Of a DNA stretch of 64,000 bases, positions 43,909 to 56,600 are shown one piece after another (the stretch's first letter is position 1; each line of letters begins with the position of its first letter). The DNA is from Azolla pinnata. Its lineage: Eukaryota; Streptophyta; Polypodiopsida; Salviniales; Salviniaceae. The stretch is from the NCBI GenBank assembly GCA_037176905.1, contig JBBBWG010010445.1, forward strand, positions 20,940 through 84,939. The letters are read 5' to 3'. The notes under the pieces are model-generated. The model ran no database searches. It worked only from the letters and a program-made list of their open reading frames with translations, and was not told where the DNA came from. A program made the translations under genes and the position numbers.

Positions 43909-44994
43909 TAAGAGCATTACCCAACCGGCGTGAGAGGTCTAAATATAGATTCTTCTCAGCGCATGATTCATGCATCCTTCCCATATGATGCTTCTTCTGA
44001 AGGGGATTTGAAGAGCTTTCAAGTTGGGACACAGATTATTTGTCTATAGTTAAGGAAAAAAAAGCCAAAGGTCGACTTGTCTTTGGCCAAGCTTCCAAGC
44101 CAGCAGCTTATCCAAACTAGTTTTTGTTTGTGCGATAATATATATATATATGTATTTGTTTCATTTCTGTAGAAAATCGTGATTGGGCGCTGGTTCTGTG
44201 AGTTTGTATAAAAGAAAACACTTGAAAGTTAGTCCCCTGCTATACTCCCCCCCATATATACATGGATATATATGTATATCTTTGCATACAGGCAATCAAT
44301 TGTTTGGCTCTTGAGATTTGAAACTGTAAATTATCACACACCATGGGCATGTATCTTGTGTGCCTTATATATAAATCTGATTACACTGGTGATTTTTGCA
44401 GTATATACATATATATGTGCAGATTTCATTCTTGGCAGTTGTTTTGATTTTGGTCAAATCTTTCTTTGTATAATACAAAACACTGGACTCTCAAACTGGG
44501 GGAAGAAAAAGCGAAAATTTTCTTTTGGCTCTTCGCAAATAGGAAGTTCTGAAGATTATGAGGTTGAATTTGTAAACGAGAATTCCCCCCAGCTTTCTTG
44601 AAGCTCATTTTGTCCTTTTTGCCAGCTCTAGTTTATGTTCGTGCATTTCTCTGTTGTTTTGAGTCATGGATTATATCTTTAGGAAGTTTGAATAGGTTGT
44701 CGAAATCCAGTGGTATACTAACCCAATGTTTTCTTATGTTAAGACTGAACTTTATGAGTTTGAGCCTTTGATACTCGAGCATTTCCTCATTCCATCACAT
44801 TTGATGAACCAATCATGCCCTCATTCCATCTACATTGAATTGAGGCATGGAAGGGAAAGCCCATGTTCGATTTAATCGGTTACGTGACCTTTTTTCACTG
44901 TAAACAACAGAATTTCAAAAGCAAATCTGAGCGTATGAAGGTTGGGATCAAAATGCTCTAGTGTGAGAATGGGTAAAACCTGAAGCCGATTCAG

Positions 44995-45145
44995 AAGAAG
45001 AAGAAAGAAGAAGAAAAAGAAGAAGAAGAAAAAGAAGAAGAAAGGAGAAGAAGAAGAAGAAAAAGAAGAAGAAGAAGAAGAAGAAGAAGAAGACAAAGCA
45101 GAAGAAGAAAAAGAAGAAAGAAGAAGAAGAAGAAGAAGAAAGAAG
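44995..45145. repeat. 150-bp GAA/GAAA purine tract upstream of HSFB
   Basis: The plus strand is almost only A and G over about 150 bp, with a perfect GAA core of about nine triplets near 45070. It starts about 390 bp before the heat-shock factor ATG. Confidence 0.95.
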
Positions 45146-45299
45146 GTTCAAATGTGCCCTGTTCTGTTTCTGTCAAAGTCCACGCTCTTCTTCTTCTTCT
45201 TCTTCTTCTTCATTCAGAAAGACCAGAAGAAAGCAAGAAGTTTCTTTTTCCTTCTTCGAAGATTCTGCATCCCTTCTCGATAGATCCCATCGCCCAAAT

Positions 45300-45300
<1 letters not shown>

Positions 45301-45352
<52 letters not shown>
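45301..45352. repeat. (GA)n microsatellite in the HSFB leader
   Basis: About 25 uninterrupted GA dinucleotides ending 36 bp before the heat-shock factor ATG. GA/CT runs in this position are typical of GAGA-type plant 5' leaders and can bind BBR/BPC factors; binding here is inference. Confidence 0.95.
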
Positions 45353-45353
<1 letters not shown>

Positions 45354-45387
45354 CAGGTGAATTTTCTGTTCTCCTGGAAACAAGAGT

Positions 45388-47697
45388 ATGGAGAGCAAGA
45401 TGAGGATCGAAGCAGAGCCCCTCATTCCGCTTCCGCTTCTGAAGAAGGAGGAGTTCACGGACAAAGAAGAAGGGGAAGGAGAAGAAGAAGAAGAAGAAGA
45501 AGAAGAAGAAGAGGAGGAGGAGGAAGGGGGGGAGGAGGAGGAGATGGAGGAGGAGGGCGAGCAGGAAGAGGGAGGAGGAAGAGCGGAGGATTTGTGGGAA
45601 GACTACAGCAGGGCCTTGGTCGTTCATGGCCTCTTTCCACCGTCGCAGCCATCGACTCCAGACAAAGGCCATCATCAGAGCAGAGTCAACGAGAAAGCCA
45701 GCAGCCACAGCAGCAAGAGGCGGGGCAAGGAGAATGCGAGCAGTGCGAGCAGCATCGGCAAGAAGAGCAAGAGCAGGAGGAGCAAGAGCCGGAGGAGCAT
45801 GGGGAATTCGAGCGTCTTCGGGCGATTCAGGCAGTCGATGCCTCCTCCCTTCCTCACCAAGACCTTCAAGCTTGTGGACGATCCTTCCACCGACGGTGTC
45901 ATCTCTTGGAGCTGCAATGGCACCGCCTTCATCGTCTGGCAGCCTCCGGAATTCGCCCGCGATCTGCTTCCCTCCCACTTCAAGCACAACAACTTCTCCA
46001 GCTTTGTGCGCCAGCTGAACACATACGTATGTATCTCTTCTTGAAGCCTTGCAAGAGTTGTCTTTGTGCAGTTCTGCATCTGCGAATCGGTTCTTCAGCT
46101 TGCAAAATCCCTTCTCTTTCCTCGCGTTGTTGTTCTTCTCTTTCTGTGGCCCAGCCACGTCCCTAGGGTTCTGTTTTCGTTGCTGTTTTGTGCACGTATG
46201 TAAGTGTTCGATCTGGTTAGGGTACTTTCCATCCGAGTTAGAAATTTGAGGAAAAGATCCGATTCCGTTTGGGTATTTGGATGTGTTGGAGTCTGTTTTA
46301 TCTTCTCGCGGCCGTCGATCAAGACTCTTAACATTCGCACCAGCATAATCTGTTTTCTAGCCCCCGCACTTTTTGCTGAAATCGAGGAGTTCGTTGATCT
46401 GGTTTCGTCTAAGAGCTCATAACAACGTGTAGGGATTTTGCCCGATGCGATCATTTCGGCTTTTTGCAGTGCTTGAAAATAAAAGAATTTGTTGATTTTC
46501 TTAAATGTTTGGTTTCTATAGTAGGAATCGAAGCTTGTATGGATCCGGCCTGATTAGGGATAGGATGTTGATTTGTTTTTTAGAAGACTTCTTGGCATGC
46601 TTTCTGTTTGATGGAGATTGTGTGTTTTAGTGCATGTGATCTCGTTCGATGCTTATAATATGAGGATTCTTTTGTTTATGCACCCAATCCACATTCGTTT
46701 TCAGTTTTTCTGGTCCCAATTCATTTTTCATACTTGTGGTTGTGTGGCAAGGTTTCTCAATGGTTGTTTTTCTTCGCCCTTGTAGGGTTTCAAAAAGATT
46801 GTGCAAGACAGGTGGGAGTTTGCCAATGAATTTTTCAAGAAGGGCCATAAGCATCTACTCGCTGGTATTCAGCGGCGGAAGATCTGTCATCAGCAACTCC
46901 CTCCCATGGCCATGTCTCCACCTCCTCCTCCTCCCTTTCCCCCTCACCGCCATCATCAACAACATCTGGGACCATCTGTTGGTCCCTTCACAGCCTCTTT
47001 ACGAACGAAGACCACCCCTCCATCGCCTGTTAATTCAAGCGAAGACTATGCCATATCTTCAAGTGCTTCACCTCGGCGAAATACAGGTCTTCAGAACCTG
47101 AAGCAAATAGGTGAGATGGAACGGTTGAGGCAGGAGAACAACATTCTTGTCTCGGAGCTTGCCTCGATGCGGAAGTTATGTAGTGATTTGCTTCTGTTCA
47201 TACAGAACAATGTCGATGACAAGGGTGAAAGTTTCGGCTCGGTCGAAGGGCTTAGCCAGTTCCTGAGGAATGCTTCAGACAGCTATTTGTTTGAGACCAT
47301 ATTTGCTGTGCACACTTTGAGGACCTTGAAGGAAGGGACAGACATGGCTGAAGCTTGTCATCACAATGGACACAGGGTCCGTAGACATGGAGAGAAAGGA
47401 GGAGGCAAAGAAGCCAGTGGTAATAATGATGGAGGGAGGATGGAAGTGGATTATGGAAGATGCATCACTGGCGCAGAGTGCCAGATATCTTTGCCAGTTC
47501 AGGGTACTGAGTCCAAACATTCTCATGCTGCTTCATCCATTGCAAGGCAAAACCAGTCGATACCCTTCTCCCCCATGGATAAAATGAGGGGATACAAGCC
47601 CTATGATGGGTCTCTTTCGTCTCCAAGTTTGTTTGGCGTGTCATTACATCGGCGGAGCAAGAAAGCTTCAGAAAAGGAAGTGTTCAAGCTCCCATAG
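45388..47697 (+). CDS. class B heat-shock transcription factor (HSFB4-like)
   Basis: A plant class B HSF, typically a repressor of transcription. Two exons, 45388-46026 and 46786-47697, with the single intron in the DNA-binding domain at the usual family position (after RQLNTY), give 516 aa in frame. DNA-binding domain about 151-248: [50 protein letters not shown] heptad-like oligomerisation region lies at about 318-357 ([15 protein letters not shown]). The class B repression tetrapeptide LFGV (495-498) is followed by a basic patch (HRRSKK), a likely nuclear signal. The class A insert and AHA motifs are not seen. Oddly, about 150 residues precede the domain, including a poly-Glu run (31-46) from a GAA/GAG repeat and a Ser/Lys/Arg-rich stretch. 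Met138 (MGNSSVF) is an alternative start giving a more normal length. Confidence 0.93.
45473..45565 (+). repeat. coding GAA/GAG repeat (poly-Glu)
   Basis: A GAA run passing into GAG and GGAGGA triplets, in frame with the upstream heat-shock factor ATG and read as about sixteen consecutive Glu followed by mixed Glu/Gly. It is the only coding stretch here with microsatellite purity apart from the BZR-like exon. Confidence 0.9.
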
Positions 47698-48514
47698 ACC
47701 CTAGAAGAGGGAAAAGTGCCAGAGTGCTTGAAAATGGGAAAAAATAAAGTCCAAATTGGTCCTCGGAAAGAAAGAAAGCTCCACTTTCCTCGGAAAACAG
47801 AGAATGTAAATTTCCTAAAAGATGATGCTTTCTTCGAGAAGAAACTGCTTCTGAAGGAGCCTTGATCCCTACAGGAGAGAAGGGATTTTGTCGATATCAA
47901 CAGAGCATGAGCAGATGCTTTTACAGCCTGAATACGGGTGCTTTTTGGCATAGCAGCATCGGATAAAATCCAGGTGCTACCCTGTACACATTGTAGGATT
48001 TGTTTCAGATTGTTACACATTCATTCGTGGAGGGGTAACTGATAATCTGAGGGGCCCATGGATACCTTGTTCCAGGATATAAGCACAGCGTCCTTCAATC
48101 TTCGGCGACCACTGGGATGTGATTAGGAATTCCTTTCTAGAAGCTCAGACTTTCAGCTTTTTGAAAAGAAAAGCCCATGTTTTTCTCAGCAAGTCGAAAT
48201 TCTTGTTACCAGATGCATACCCTTGTTTGGGTGATCTGACTTTGTGATCATGCATTGGGCATTGAACAGCTGACTATGGAATTCAAATGGAATGTCAGAA
48301 AAGATGCTTGAATCCTCTGCTCTTATGTTCATGGCAAAGCATGGAAAGCTGCTTGCTATCTTCTCTATGTACCCACTATCTGTAGATTGGTTTGGTATTG
48401 CAATTTCAAACTAGTAAAAATCTGCTGTGTTGTGTCTTGGGCATGGACTGATTGTGATCCTATTTGGGGAGGATGTGTTCAATTCTTTGGGTTTTGATTG
48501 CCTTATGAAACAGA

Positions 48515-48990
48515 GAAGGATCGAAATTTGCCCTATTTGGAACTGTAAATCCGTAACAAAAGGATCGAAATTTGCCAACGTAAAAACTGAATCTAAAAGG
48601 ATCGAAAGTTTCCCTATTTGGAACTGTAAAACTGAAACCAAATGATCGAAATTCGCTCTGTTTGGAACCGTAGAACTGAAACAAAATGATCGAAATTCGC
48701 TCAATTTGGAACCATAAAACTGAAACAAAATGATCGAAATTTGCTCTATTTGGAACCGTAGAACTGAAACAAAACGATTGAAATTCGCTCTATTTGGAAC
48801 CATAAAACTGAAGCAAAATAATCGAAATTTGCTCTATTTGGAACCGTAAAACTGAAAACAAAACGATTGAAATTCGCTCTATTTGGAACCATAAAATTGA
48901 AACAAAATAATCGAAATTTGCTCTATTTGGAACCCGTAAAACTGAAACAAAATGGTCGAACTTTGCTCGATTTGGAACCGTAAAATGCTC
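48515..48990. repeat. second 44-bp tandem array (about eleven copies)
   Basis: The unit contains GATCGAAATTTGCTCTATTT followed by GGAACCGTAAAACTGAAACA. TGGAAC recurs at 48751, 48795 and 48839, an exact 44-bp period. The first copies are diverged and the last six or so near-identical, with alternation between AACCGTA and AACCATA types that hints at a higher-order dimer. It lies downstream of the HSFB gene. Confidence 0.92.
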
Positions 48991-49496
48991 TTATTTATTT
49001 ATTTATTTCCGGAGATTGTATTGATGGCAAAAGGTAAAGAAGAACACCAAGATTTCTCGTTCCATCCTAGCAATTTAAGCTTTCACCAAGGCCTTTTCGC
49101 ATGTCTCTTTCTCGTCTTTCCGCTTCTGCTTCCGGCATCTCTCTCCTCTGGGGGGTTGGATCTGGAATCTGTTTGGTTTGCATCCCATCAGAGAAAGGCG
49201 ATGTCTCGAAATCGTTCGACAAACGGGGCAGGAGGAGGATCAAAGCTGGAGTAGCGGTTGGAACACTGTGAAGAGACAAAAAGAAGAAGCAACTACAGGC
49301 GTAGTAGAGCCCTCGGAATGATCCGGCTTTTCTGATCAGCTCAGTTTTGTTTACATCCCTCGATCGGCTCGAATTAATTGATTGATTAGCAGTGTAGTGT
49401 TTCGATCACATGTCTCTCTTCTATATGCCCAATCGAACTCGAACTAGAACCAGAACTAGAACTCGAAGATGGCCCCAAGGGTACACACACCATTCA

Positions 49497-49716
49497 TGAT
49501 TCACCATCATCACCATCGCCACTGCCAATGCCATCACCATCGCCACTGCCAATGCCATCACCACCACCATCACCATCATCACCGCCACCATCGGCCAACA
49601 TCACCCTCACCATCATCAATCATCCTCTCCACAACCTTCATCATCATTCACAATCACCATCACTCCTCATCATCAGCAACACCACCACCATCATCATTGA
49701 CAGCTCCAGCCAACAA

Positions 49717-49757
<41 letters not shown>

Positions 49758-50485
49758 ACATCATGAGCACCATCACCATCACCGCCACCATCATCCCTAC
49801 AGCCACCGCCATCGCCATCACCACTACAACCATCATCACGACCATCACCATCATCATCATCATCAGCAACATCACCACCACCATCATCAGTAGAAAACAA
49901 CGACGCCATGATCATCATCATCATCACCACCACCACCATAATCAGTAGCAAACAACGACGCCATGATCATCATCATCATGACCACCACCATAATCAGTAG
50001 CAAACAACGACGCCATGATCATCATCATCATGACCACCACCATCATCATCATCATGACCACCACCATCATCAGTAGCAAACAACGACGCCATGATCATCA
50101 TCATCATCACCACCACCACCATCATCATCATCACCACCACCATCATCAGTAGCAAACAACGACGCCATGATCATCATCATCATCACCACCACCACCACCA
50201 CCACCACCACCACCATCTCCAGCACCACTAGCAGCATCACCATCATCACCATCACCATCATCACCATCGCCACAATCACCACCATCACCATCTCCAGCAC
50301 CACTAGCATCATTACCATCGCCATCATCACCATCATCACCATCACCACCATCACCACCATCACCACCATCACCACCATCACCACCATCACCACCATCACC
50401 ACCATCACCACCATCATCATCATCACCATCATCATCATCAACACCATCATCACCATCATCACCATCGCCACCATCACCACCACTA
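49497..50485. repeat. about 1 kb CAT/CAC trinucleotide repeat with higher-order units
   Basis: Nearly pure CAY triplets (poly-His in one plus frame, Met/Val/Asp/Gly runs in the opposite frames). A non-CAY cassette, CAGTAGCAAACAACGACGCC followed by ATGATC, interrupts the run at about 49888, 49943, 49995, 50068 and 50147, so the array has also grown by segmental duplication. The 50335-50410 part is a regular CACCAT hexamer. Confidence 0.93.
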
Positions 50486-50499
50486 TCATCATCATCATC

Positions 50500-50526
50500 T
50501 TCTTCTTCTTCTTCTTCTTCTTCTTC
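50500..50526. repeat. (TTC)n microsatellite upstream of TWINKLE
   Basis: Nine TTC triplets adjoining the end of the CAT/CAC repeat, about 165 bp before the TWINKLE ATG. Confidence 0.9.
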
Positions 50527-50687
50527 CTTCGACTTCTCATGAGCGTGGAGCAGCTCCACTGCACTGTAGCAGCACCATCATTCGTATCAGCTGCAGCTGC
50601 ACGACGACAACGACGACGACGACGACGGCGGCGGCGGCGGCGGCGGCTAGGAACTGCTGCTGCTCCCCACCAGTTGCCGCTGGAACG

Positions 50688-53600
50688 ATGAGGTTAGCCG
50701 TGTTCCGGCACTCTCGCCATTTCGCACTCCCCCTCTCCCCCGCATCTTTGCCTTCTTCCTCTTTCTCTTCTTCCACCCACACCCTGCGGGCATGCCGTGG
50801 CAGAAGCAGTCATACGAAAGGTTTCTGCACAGCTCCTCCATCAGTAACCACTCCAAGTAAGCAAGAGAGAGTGAGCGAGCGAGCGAGTGAGAGAGGGAGG
50901 GAGAGTTTTGTCGTTGTCTCAGAAAAAGTGCAACCTTTGCGCTTCTGCTCTCTTAAAACTGACCTCTAGCTTAGAAAATGATCCTCAAATTAAAAAAAGA
51001 ACGAGGCAGTTGTCGCGAAGATATCCTCCCCAGTAGTTCTGTGATCATTCTTGCCACCAGGATCATCTCTCTCAGTAATGCTCCCATAGGCTATCATTCT
51101 TATGCGGTTTAAATGGTTTCTCACCCGAAAGACTGTGTGTTGTGTGGCTTGTACAGCATATGAAAATGCCAGTAACTGCAGTTCTTAGGATTTCTTGCAA
51201 AGCTATACATTCGCCGAAGAATGCATCCATTTCTGGCCGTATTCTTTTCTTGCGAGCTCAATCTAAGAGCCAAAGTCATTGTATATTGGAAAACAATATT
51301 GAGGACTAGGCTATCTGGGTCATGTGGGTTGTGATATCAATGTTTGTGGATGGCCAAATTAATCTAAGAGACAATGATGTTCGTAAGTATATCTCTATGT
51401 TATTATTCATAAGACCCTTTTTCAACCCTTCTTTTGGTCATGCTAGGTAGCAATATCAACCTTGGACATCAACTTGAACGTATCAATATCTTCCTTCCAT
51501 CATATGACAATGGCGGTCACAAGCGGACCATATGCCCCAAGGTAATAATTTGTCTTGTAAGATGTTGGGGTGCATGCAACTGAGTACTTAATTGTGTTGA
51601 AATACTTAAATAACAAGTGGCTCACTACTTCTTTTCAGAGGAACATATAGGGCATCTGGAAGGGTCGTAAATTAATAGATCTACCTGAATTTATGGTAAT
51701 AAAGGATGTTGCTAGATATCACCTTCATCAATCGAATACCTTTGAAATTTGTGGCTCATTTTTTATGGGCATTTGTAGACCTGCTACATGGAATAATAAA
51801 TTCATTGTGCCGAATGCTTGGAAAATTGTTGTGCATCTTGCGCTGCGAAATGTACTGCTACAGAGACGATCTGTCCATATCTGTAGCATGGGTAGTAGAA
51901 TGCTATTGGTTAAAAGTCCATCTATGCACAATGTTGGGAAAATCAAGTGAATGTGTAGACACTTAGATTGCAATGTTCATTGCAAATGGCGATGCCTAGA
52001 AATAATTTTACATTTTATTCAAATAAGATTATGTTAGCTTGTTCCGAAAGATCTAACGTTCACTGTTTATGTTAGCTGATTTGTACATTAAGATGCCACC
52101 GAAATCAATGGCTCTCTTCTTATGACTCTGGTTGCAGTGTAAAGGTGGTGCAGGAGGAGGAAAAACTTTAGCAGTGGACATTTCTCTGGATGGGTGGGCA
52201 CAAATTTCCAGCGTTAAATAGTATTGTTACCGGATGGTCATAGTTATTCGTAATGTATGAGCTTTATGTTGCTTGACAGGGAACTTGCTATGTGGAGTTG
52301 TATTCGCACCAACTGTTTAAACAGAGGTTCTTTACGGGTGTGTTGGATAACAGAGTCTATTGATTCAGATTTCTTTCTGCCAATCTGCCAATTAGGAAAT
52401 CTGACACTGATATCGGTTTGTACTTGTTGCAGGTTCCACCAGCTCTGTCTTCTGCTGTCCAGAGCATTCCAGAAACTAGGGTTGACAAGAAAGGTCTGTC
52501 AACCCAAGGTCATGAAAATGTCACATCCAGGCTAAAAGACACCAGTGAAGAAGTAATTTCCAAGAACATTGATTAGAACGTGAATTATTTATATTAAAAA
52601 TAGGTTACCATGTATTTTGTAAACATTTCAGGTTCCAGTTTTGAGTTTTTCTGCACAAAGCACACGAGTTAGTAATTCTGGCAAGAAAATTGGTTCAATT
52701 CCAGAGGATCAGCGGGCTATCTCTTCAAGACTGAAAGATCCTGGTGAAGAAGTAAGTTTTCAGAAGATTAACTAGAATCTGACATAATTTTGGTACAAAT
52801 TAAGCGCTTGAATGATCCATCATAGAAATAAGTAGGATATTATTAATGGATGTTCATTTTGGTACAAATGTTAATCAAGAGTAGGCTAAGAGTTCCTTTT
52901 GTTTTGTAGGTTGTTTACTATTTTGAAAAAAGAAAGATTTCTAAGAAAACGTTGGCACGTAATGGAGTTAAAGAGACCTACAATCACCAGGGCGTAAGTT
53001 AAAAATTATGCTTAAAATGTATGGGTTAAAAAATTATTTTCTTAAGATGATTGACAGATGCGTCATAACAGGCTGTGATAGCATTCCCATATAAGATGAA
53101 TGGAGAAGTTGTAAATTGCAAATACAGAACGATGGGGAAGATGTTTTGGCAGGTTTGTGTAAAAGCTCATTCTATTTCAGAATTTTAAGCTGGCACCTAA
53201 CCAGGTCTACACTCTCGCAGGAAAAGCAGTGTCTGAAGGTTCTATATGGGGTTGATGATATTGTATCTCAGAGTGAGATTATCATTGTGAGGGTCTTCCT
53301 GCAATTTTTTATTTTAAGTTATAGTTTACTTTGCAGAATTCTTTAATCTATATGATGTCTGTTCGTTTAAGGTTGAAGGAGAAATTGATAAGCTGTCCTT
53401 AGAGGAAGCAGGTTTTCTGAATTGTGTGAGTGTTCCAGATGGTGCACCACCAAAGGTATCAGAGAAAAGCTCCGTTCCAGAGGAAGAGGTATTATGTGCG
53501 ATGTATGAATTTCTTGTGACCTTTTTTTATTGATGAAAAGATAGCCAGCCTGGAGAACTTGTTTACAGTAGTGAGAATTCCACTGGAAGTCGAAGGCGAC

Positions 53601-56600
53601 ATGATCTCTAAAGATATAATTAATAAGGATCTACACTACAAAAATGCTTTATTTGCCATTGACAAACTTCTTCCAAACTAGTATGAATCTTCCTTGAGAA
53701 AAAATTGAATCCCCTCCCTTGTTAGAGACCCTTTCGATTATGGTCAAGACCTTTGGTTCGTGTAAATGTATTACTTTTTAAGTAATTAAAAATTAGCCAA
53801 TCAAGATAACTTGTCTGTTAAAGTTAGTAAGACTCCATGGAAAATTTGGACTATCATCAACTATTCTTGGCACTGAGGATTTTTGTTTTTAGGTATTATT
53901 CTGTGATTTTTGTTTGGTACTAGAGGATTTTTATTGTTAACTCTTTTGCTCATTTTTATTTGTAACTGTGATTTTATTGGCACTCTGAGGGATGTACTAT
54001 CTATATCATAGTTCATTTTTTGTTACTCATAGAAACTTTATGCTTAAAAAGGTTTATATTGTGAGTTCTGACTGATAATACCCTTCGCCTTATTATATGC
54101 ACTAGGTCAAAATTTGCTTTAGTTTCATGTCTCATATTTTTGCAGGACAAGAAGTTCTCTTACATTTGGAATTGCAAAGATTACTTCAGCAAGGTTGTAT
54201 CTAGTTGTCTTCTGGTTGTTTGAATTTCAGCAGCAGTATATTCATACATGATATGGACAGGCTACGCGGATAATTCTAGCTACTGATGCAGATGGTCCTG
54301 GACAAGCACTTGCAGAAGAACTTGCAAGGCGTCTCGGAAGAGAACGGTGAGAGCCTTCCGTTTAGTGTTTATTGTTCATCATCGTTTTCAAGAGAATTGA
54401 TCTCAGATATTTTTTCTGATTTGTAATATGATTATACAACGTTTTCTTCAGATGTTGGAGAGTCCAATGGCCAAAAACAAGAGATGGTAAAAAGCAGTTA
54501 AAGGATGCCAATGAGGTTTAGCTTCTGTTTCCTTTTAACCTGACTGTATTTCTGTTGGAGGCATCCTAGATATAAACTACTAGGCTGCATGCTATGACTT
54601 AGTTTATCTTTTCAGATCTTCATCTCAACTGGTTATTTTTACAGATTAATTGGGGTCCTTTTGATCTCTCATCCCGACTTGTTACAGATTGAATGAACGA
54701 AATCATGATCTTCAAAGAATCAGCATATTGTTCACATTTCTGACAAGCCTAGATATACATGATCCCAGTGAATAATATTGTGTACTAGTTGGTGCCTTCT
54801 TTGTAAAGCCACCAGCATCACAGCCAGAGATATACTAATCTTGTGGATTTTTCTTTAGGAATTAATAACTTAAAAGAAAACATTCTACATCCCAAGCCTT
54901 ATTACTTATCATGCTTGTGGCACAGGTACTTGTTGAACTTGGACCAGATGAATTGCGGTATGCTATCGATGCTGCAGAACTTTATCCCATTCGTGGATTA
55001 TTCACTTTTTCTGACTTCTTCAAGGATCTTGACAACTATTTCTGTTCCATTGATGGAGATGAAACTGGCGTATCAACTGGGTGGCCTAGTCTAGATGACT
55101 ACTATAAGGTGGGGAAACTATGTGATTTCTTAGGAATATATATTAGGTGTCTCTTGCACAGTGGTTGAAGCACCATATTGCACCCCGATAGGTAGTTCCT
55201 GGTGAATTAACTCTGGTAACTGGGGTACCTGGATCTGGAAAGAGTGAGTGGATTGATGCTCTCATGGTGAACTTGGTACAACTGAGAGGCTGGACATTCG
55301 GGCTTTGTTCAATGGAAAATAAGGTATTTTGTGGTTTTATTGGGTTATACATCAATGATACTTGATTTTTTACATAAATTCTTCACAGATATTCATTGAA
55401 AATTTAGGTACGAGAACATGGTCGAAAACTTCTAGAGAAGTACTGGAAAAAACCATTTTTCAATGCCATGTATGTGACTCTTTTTGAGACTATAAAACAG
55501 CATTTCATAGTTTTATTGATGGATGAAGATAATGGTCATTTAATTACTAGAGACTTGGCAAAGAACGTCAATGCCATAAACTCATTATCAGAAGGCTCAT
55601 TTGAGCAATGATCTCTATCAGTTGACCTTTCTTTGTCATCAACAGATATTCTGAGAACAGAGAACGGATCACACCAGAAGAGCTGGAAATAGGCAAGCAG
55701 TGGATGAATGATAACTTCTTTCTGATTAGGTATGGTGCATATTTCTGCTGGCTGACTGACTGACGAAAATGATCCTTCTTCTTTTAATGGGGATGGTACT
55801 TCTGATATGCACCAACAAAAGGGTAAGGGCAAAATTACAATCACAATGCATGGCTAACAGAGATTGTTATGATTGAATTCTACAGATGTGAAGATGACGA
55901 GGTTCCATCGGTTGATTGGGTGCTGAAGCTTGCAAAGGCAGCTGTTATGCGGCATGGAATACGTGGATTAGTCATAGATCCTTACAATGAACTGGATCAT
56001 CAGCGTGGTTCCCAAATGTAAGCGCGTTCTGGTCATTAACAGCCATCTGCACCCAGATGTTTTGAGCAATTTTGAGGATATATTTTTCTTAACAGGACTG
56101 AAACAGAATATGTAAGTAAGATGCTTACTAAGATAAAGCGGTTTGCCCAACATCATGGATGCCACGTCTGGTTTGTTGCACATCCAAAACAGGTATGACG
56201 TCTAAGTAAAAGGTCGTTTAGGTAAACCCTGGGCCCTAGACCCCAGACCCCTGGAACCTTCAATCCTAAAACCTGAACTCGGTTGGAGTTCTTTTTCTGT
56301 AGATGCAATTCTGGCATGGAGAAGCACCGAACCTTTATGATATCAGCGGTAGTGCACATTTCGTCAATAAATGTGACAATGGCTTAGTTATTCATCGAAA
56401 CAGGGATCCAACAAAAGGTCCCCTTGACAGGGTAGAGGTGTGCCTCCTCTAGTTTTCCCCTCGGGTGCCTCTGGTGTTTCTAAATCATGTGCTTTGCCGT
56501 TGTCCTTTGGGATTGATACTCTTTAAAATTTGTACTGCAGATCTATGTCAGGAAAGCTCGTAACAAAGTATCAGGAACCCTTGGAGAAACAACTCTTGTT

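Larger units (their letters stand above)
43909..45387. other. UPL 3' flank and HSFB 5' flank
   Basis: The first about 400-900 bp looks like UPL 3' UTR and flank, with TATATATA words at 44140-44155. From 44.99 kb the DNA is an almost uninterrupted GAA/AAGAAG tract followed by TTC and GA repeats in the probable leader of the heat-shock factor. No gene is seen. Confidence 0.6.
47698..50687. other. intergenic region, HSFB to TWINKLE
   Basis: The first part is probably the HSFB 3' UTR, with an AATAAA word at about 47742. A 44-bp tandem array occupies 48.5-49.0 kb, then about 500 bp with no feature, then a CAT/CAC repeat of about 1 kb (49.5-50.5 kb). TTC and CGA/CGG triplet runs lie just before the TWINKLE start codon. 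No gene is supportable. Confidence 0.6.

Noticed and set aside
45214-46158. 314-aa minus-strand ORF opposite the HSFB gene, and 269-aa plus-strand frame
   Set aside because: Shadows of the HSFB exon and its repeats. The true frame has the full HSF DNA-binding domain and a correct intron.
49469-50564. Poly-His, poly-Met/Val and Asp/Gly ORFs across the CAT/CAC repeat
   Set aside because: Pure triplet-repeat translations on both strands, with no conserved domain or start context.
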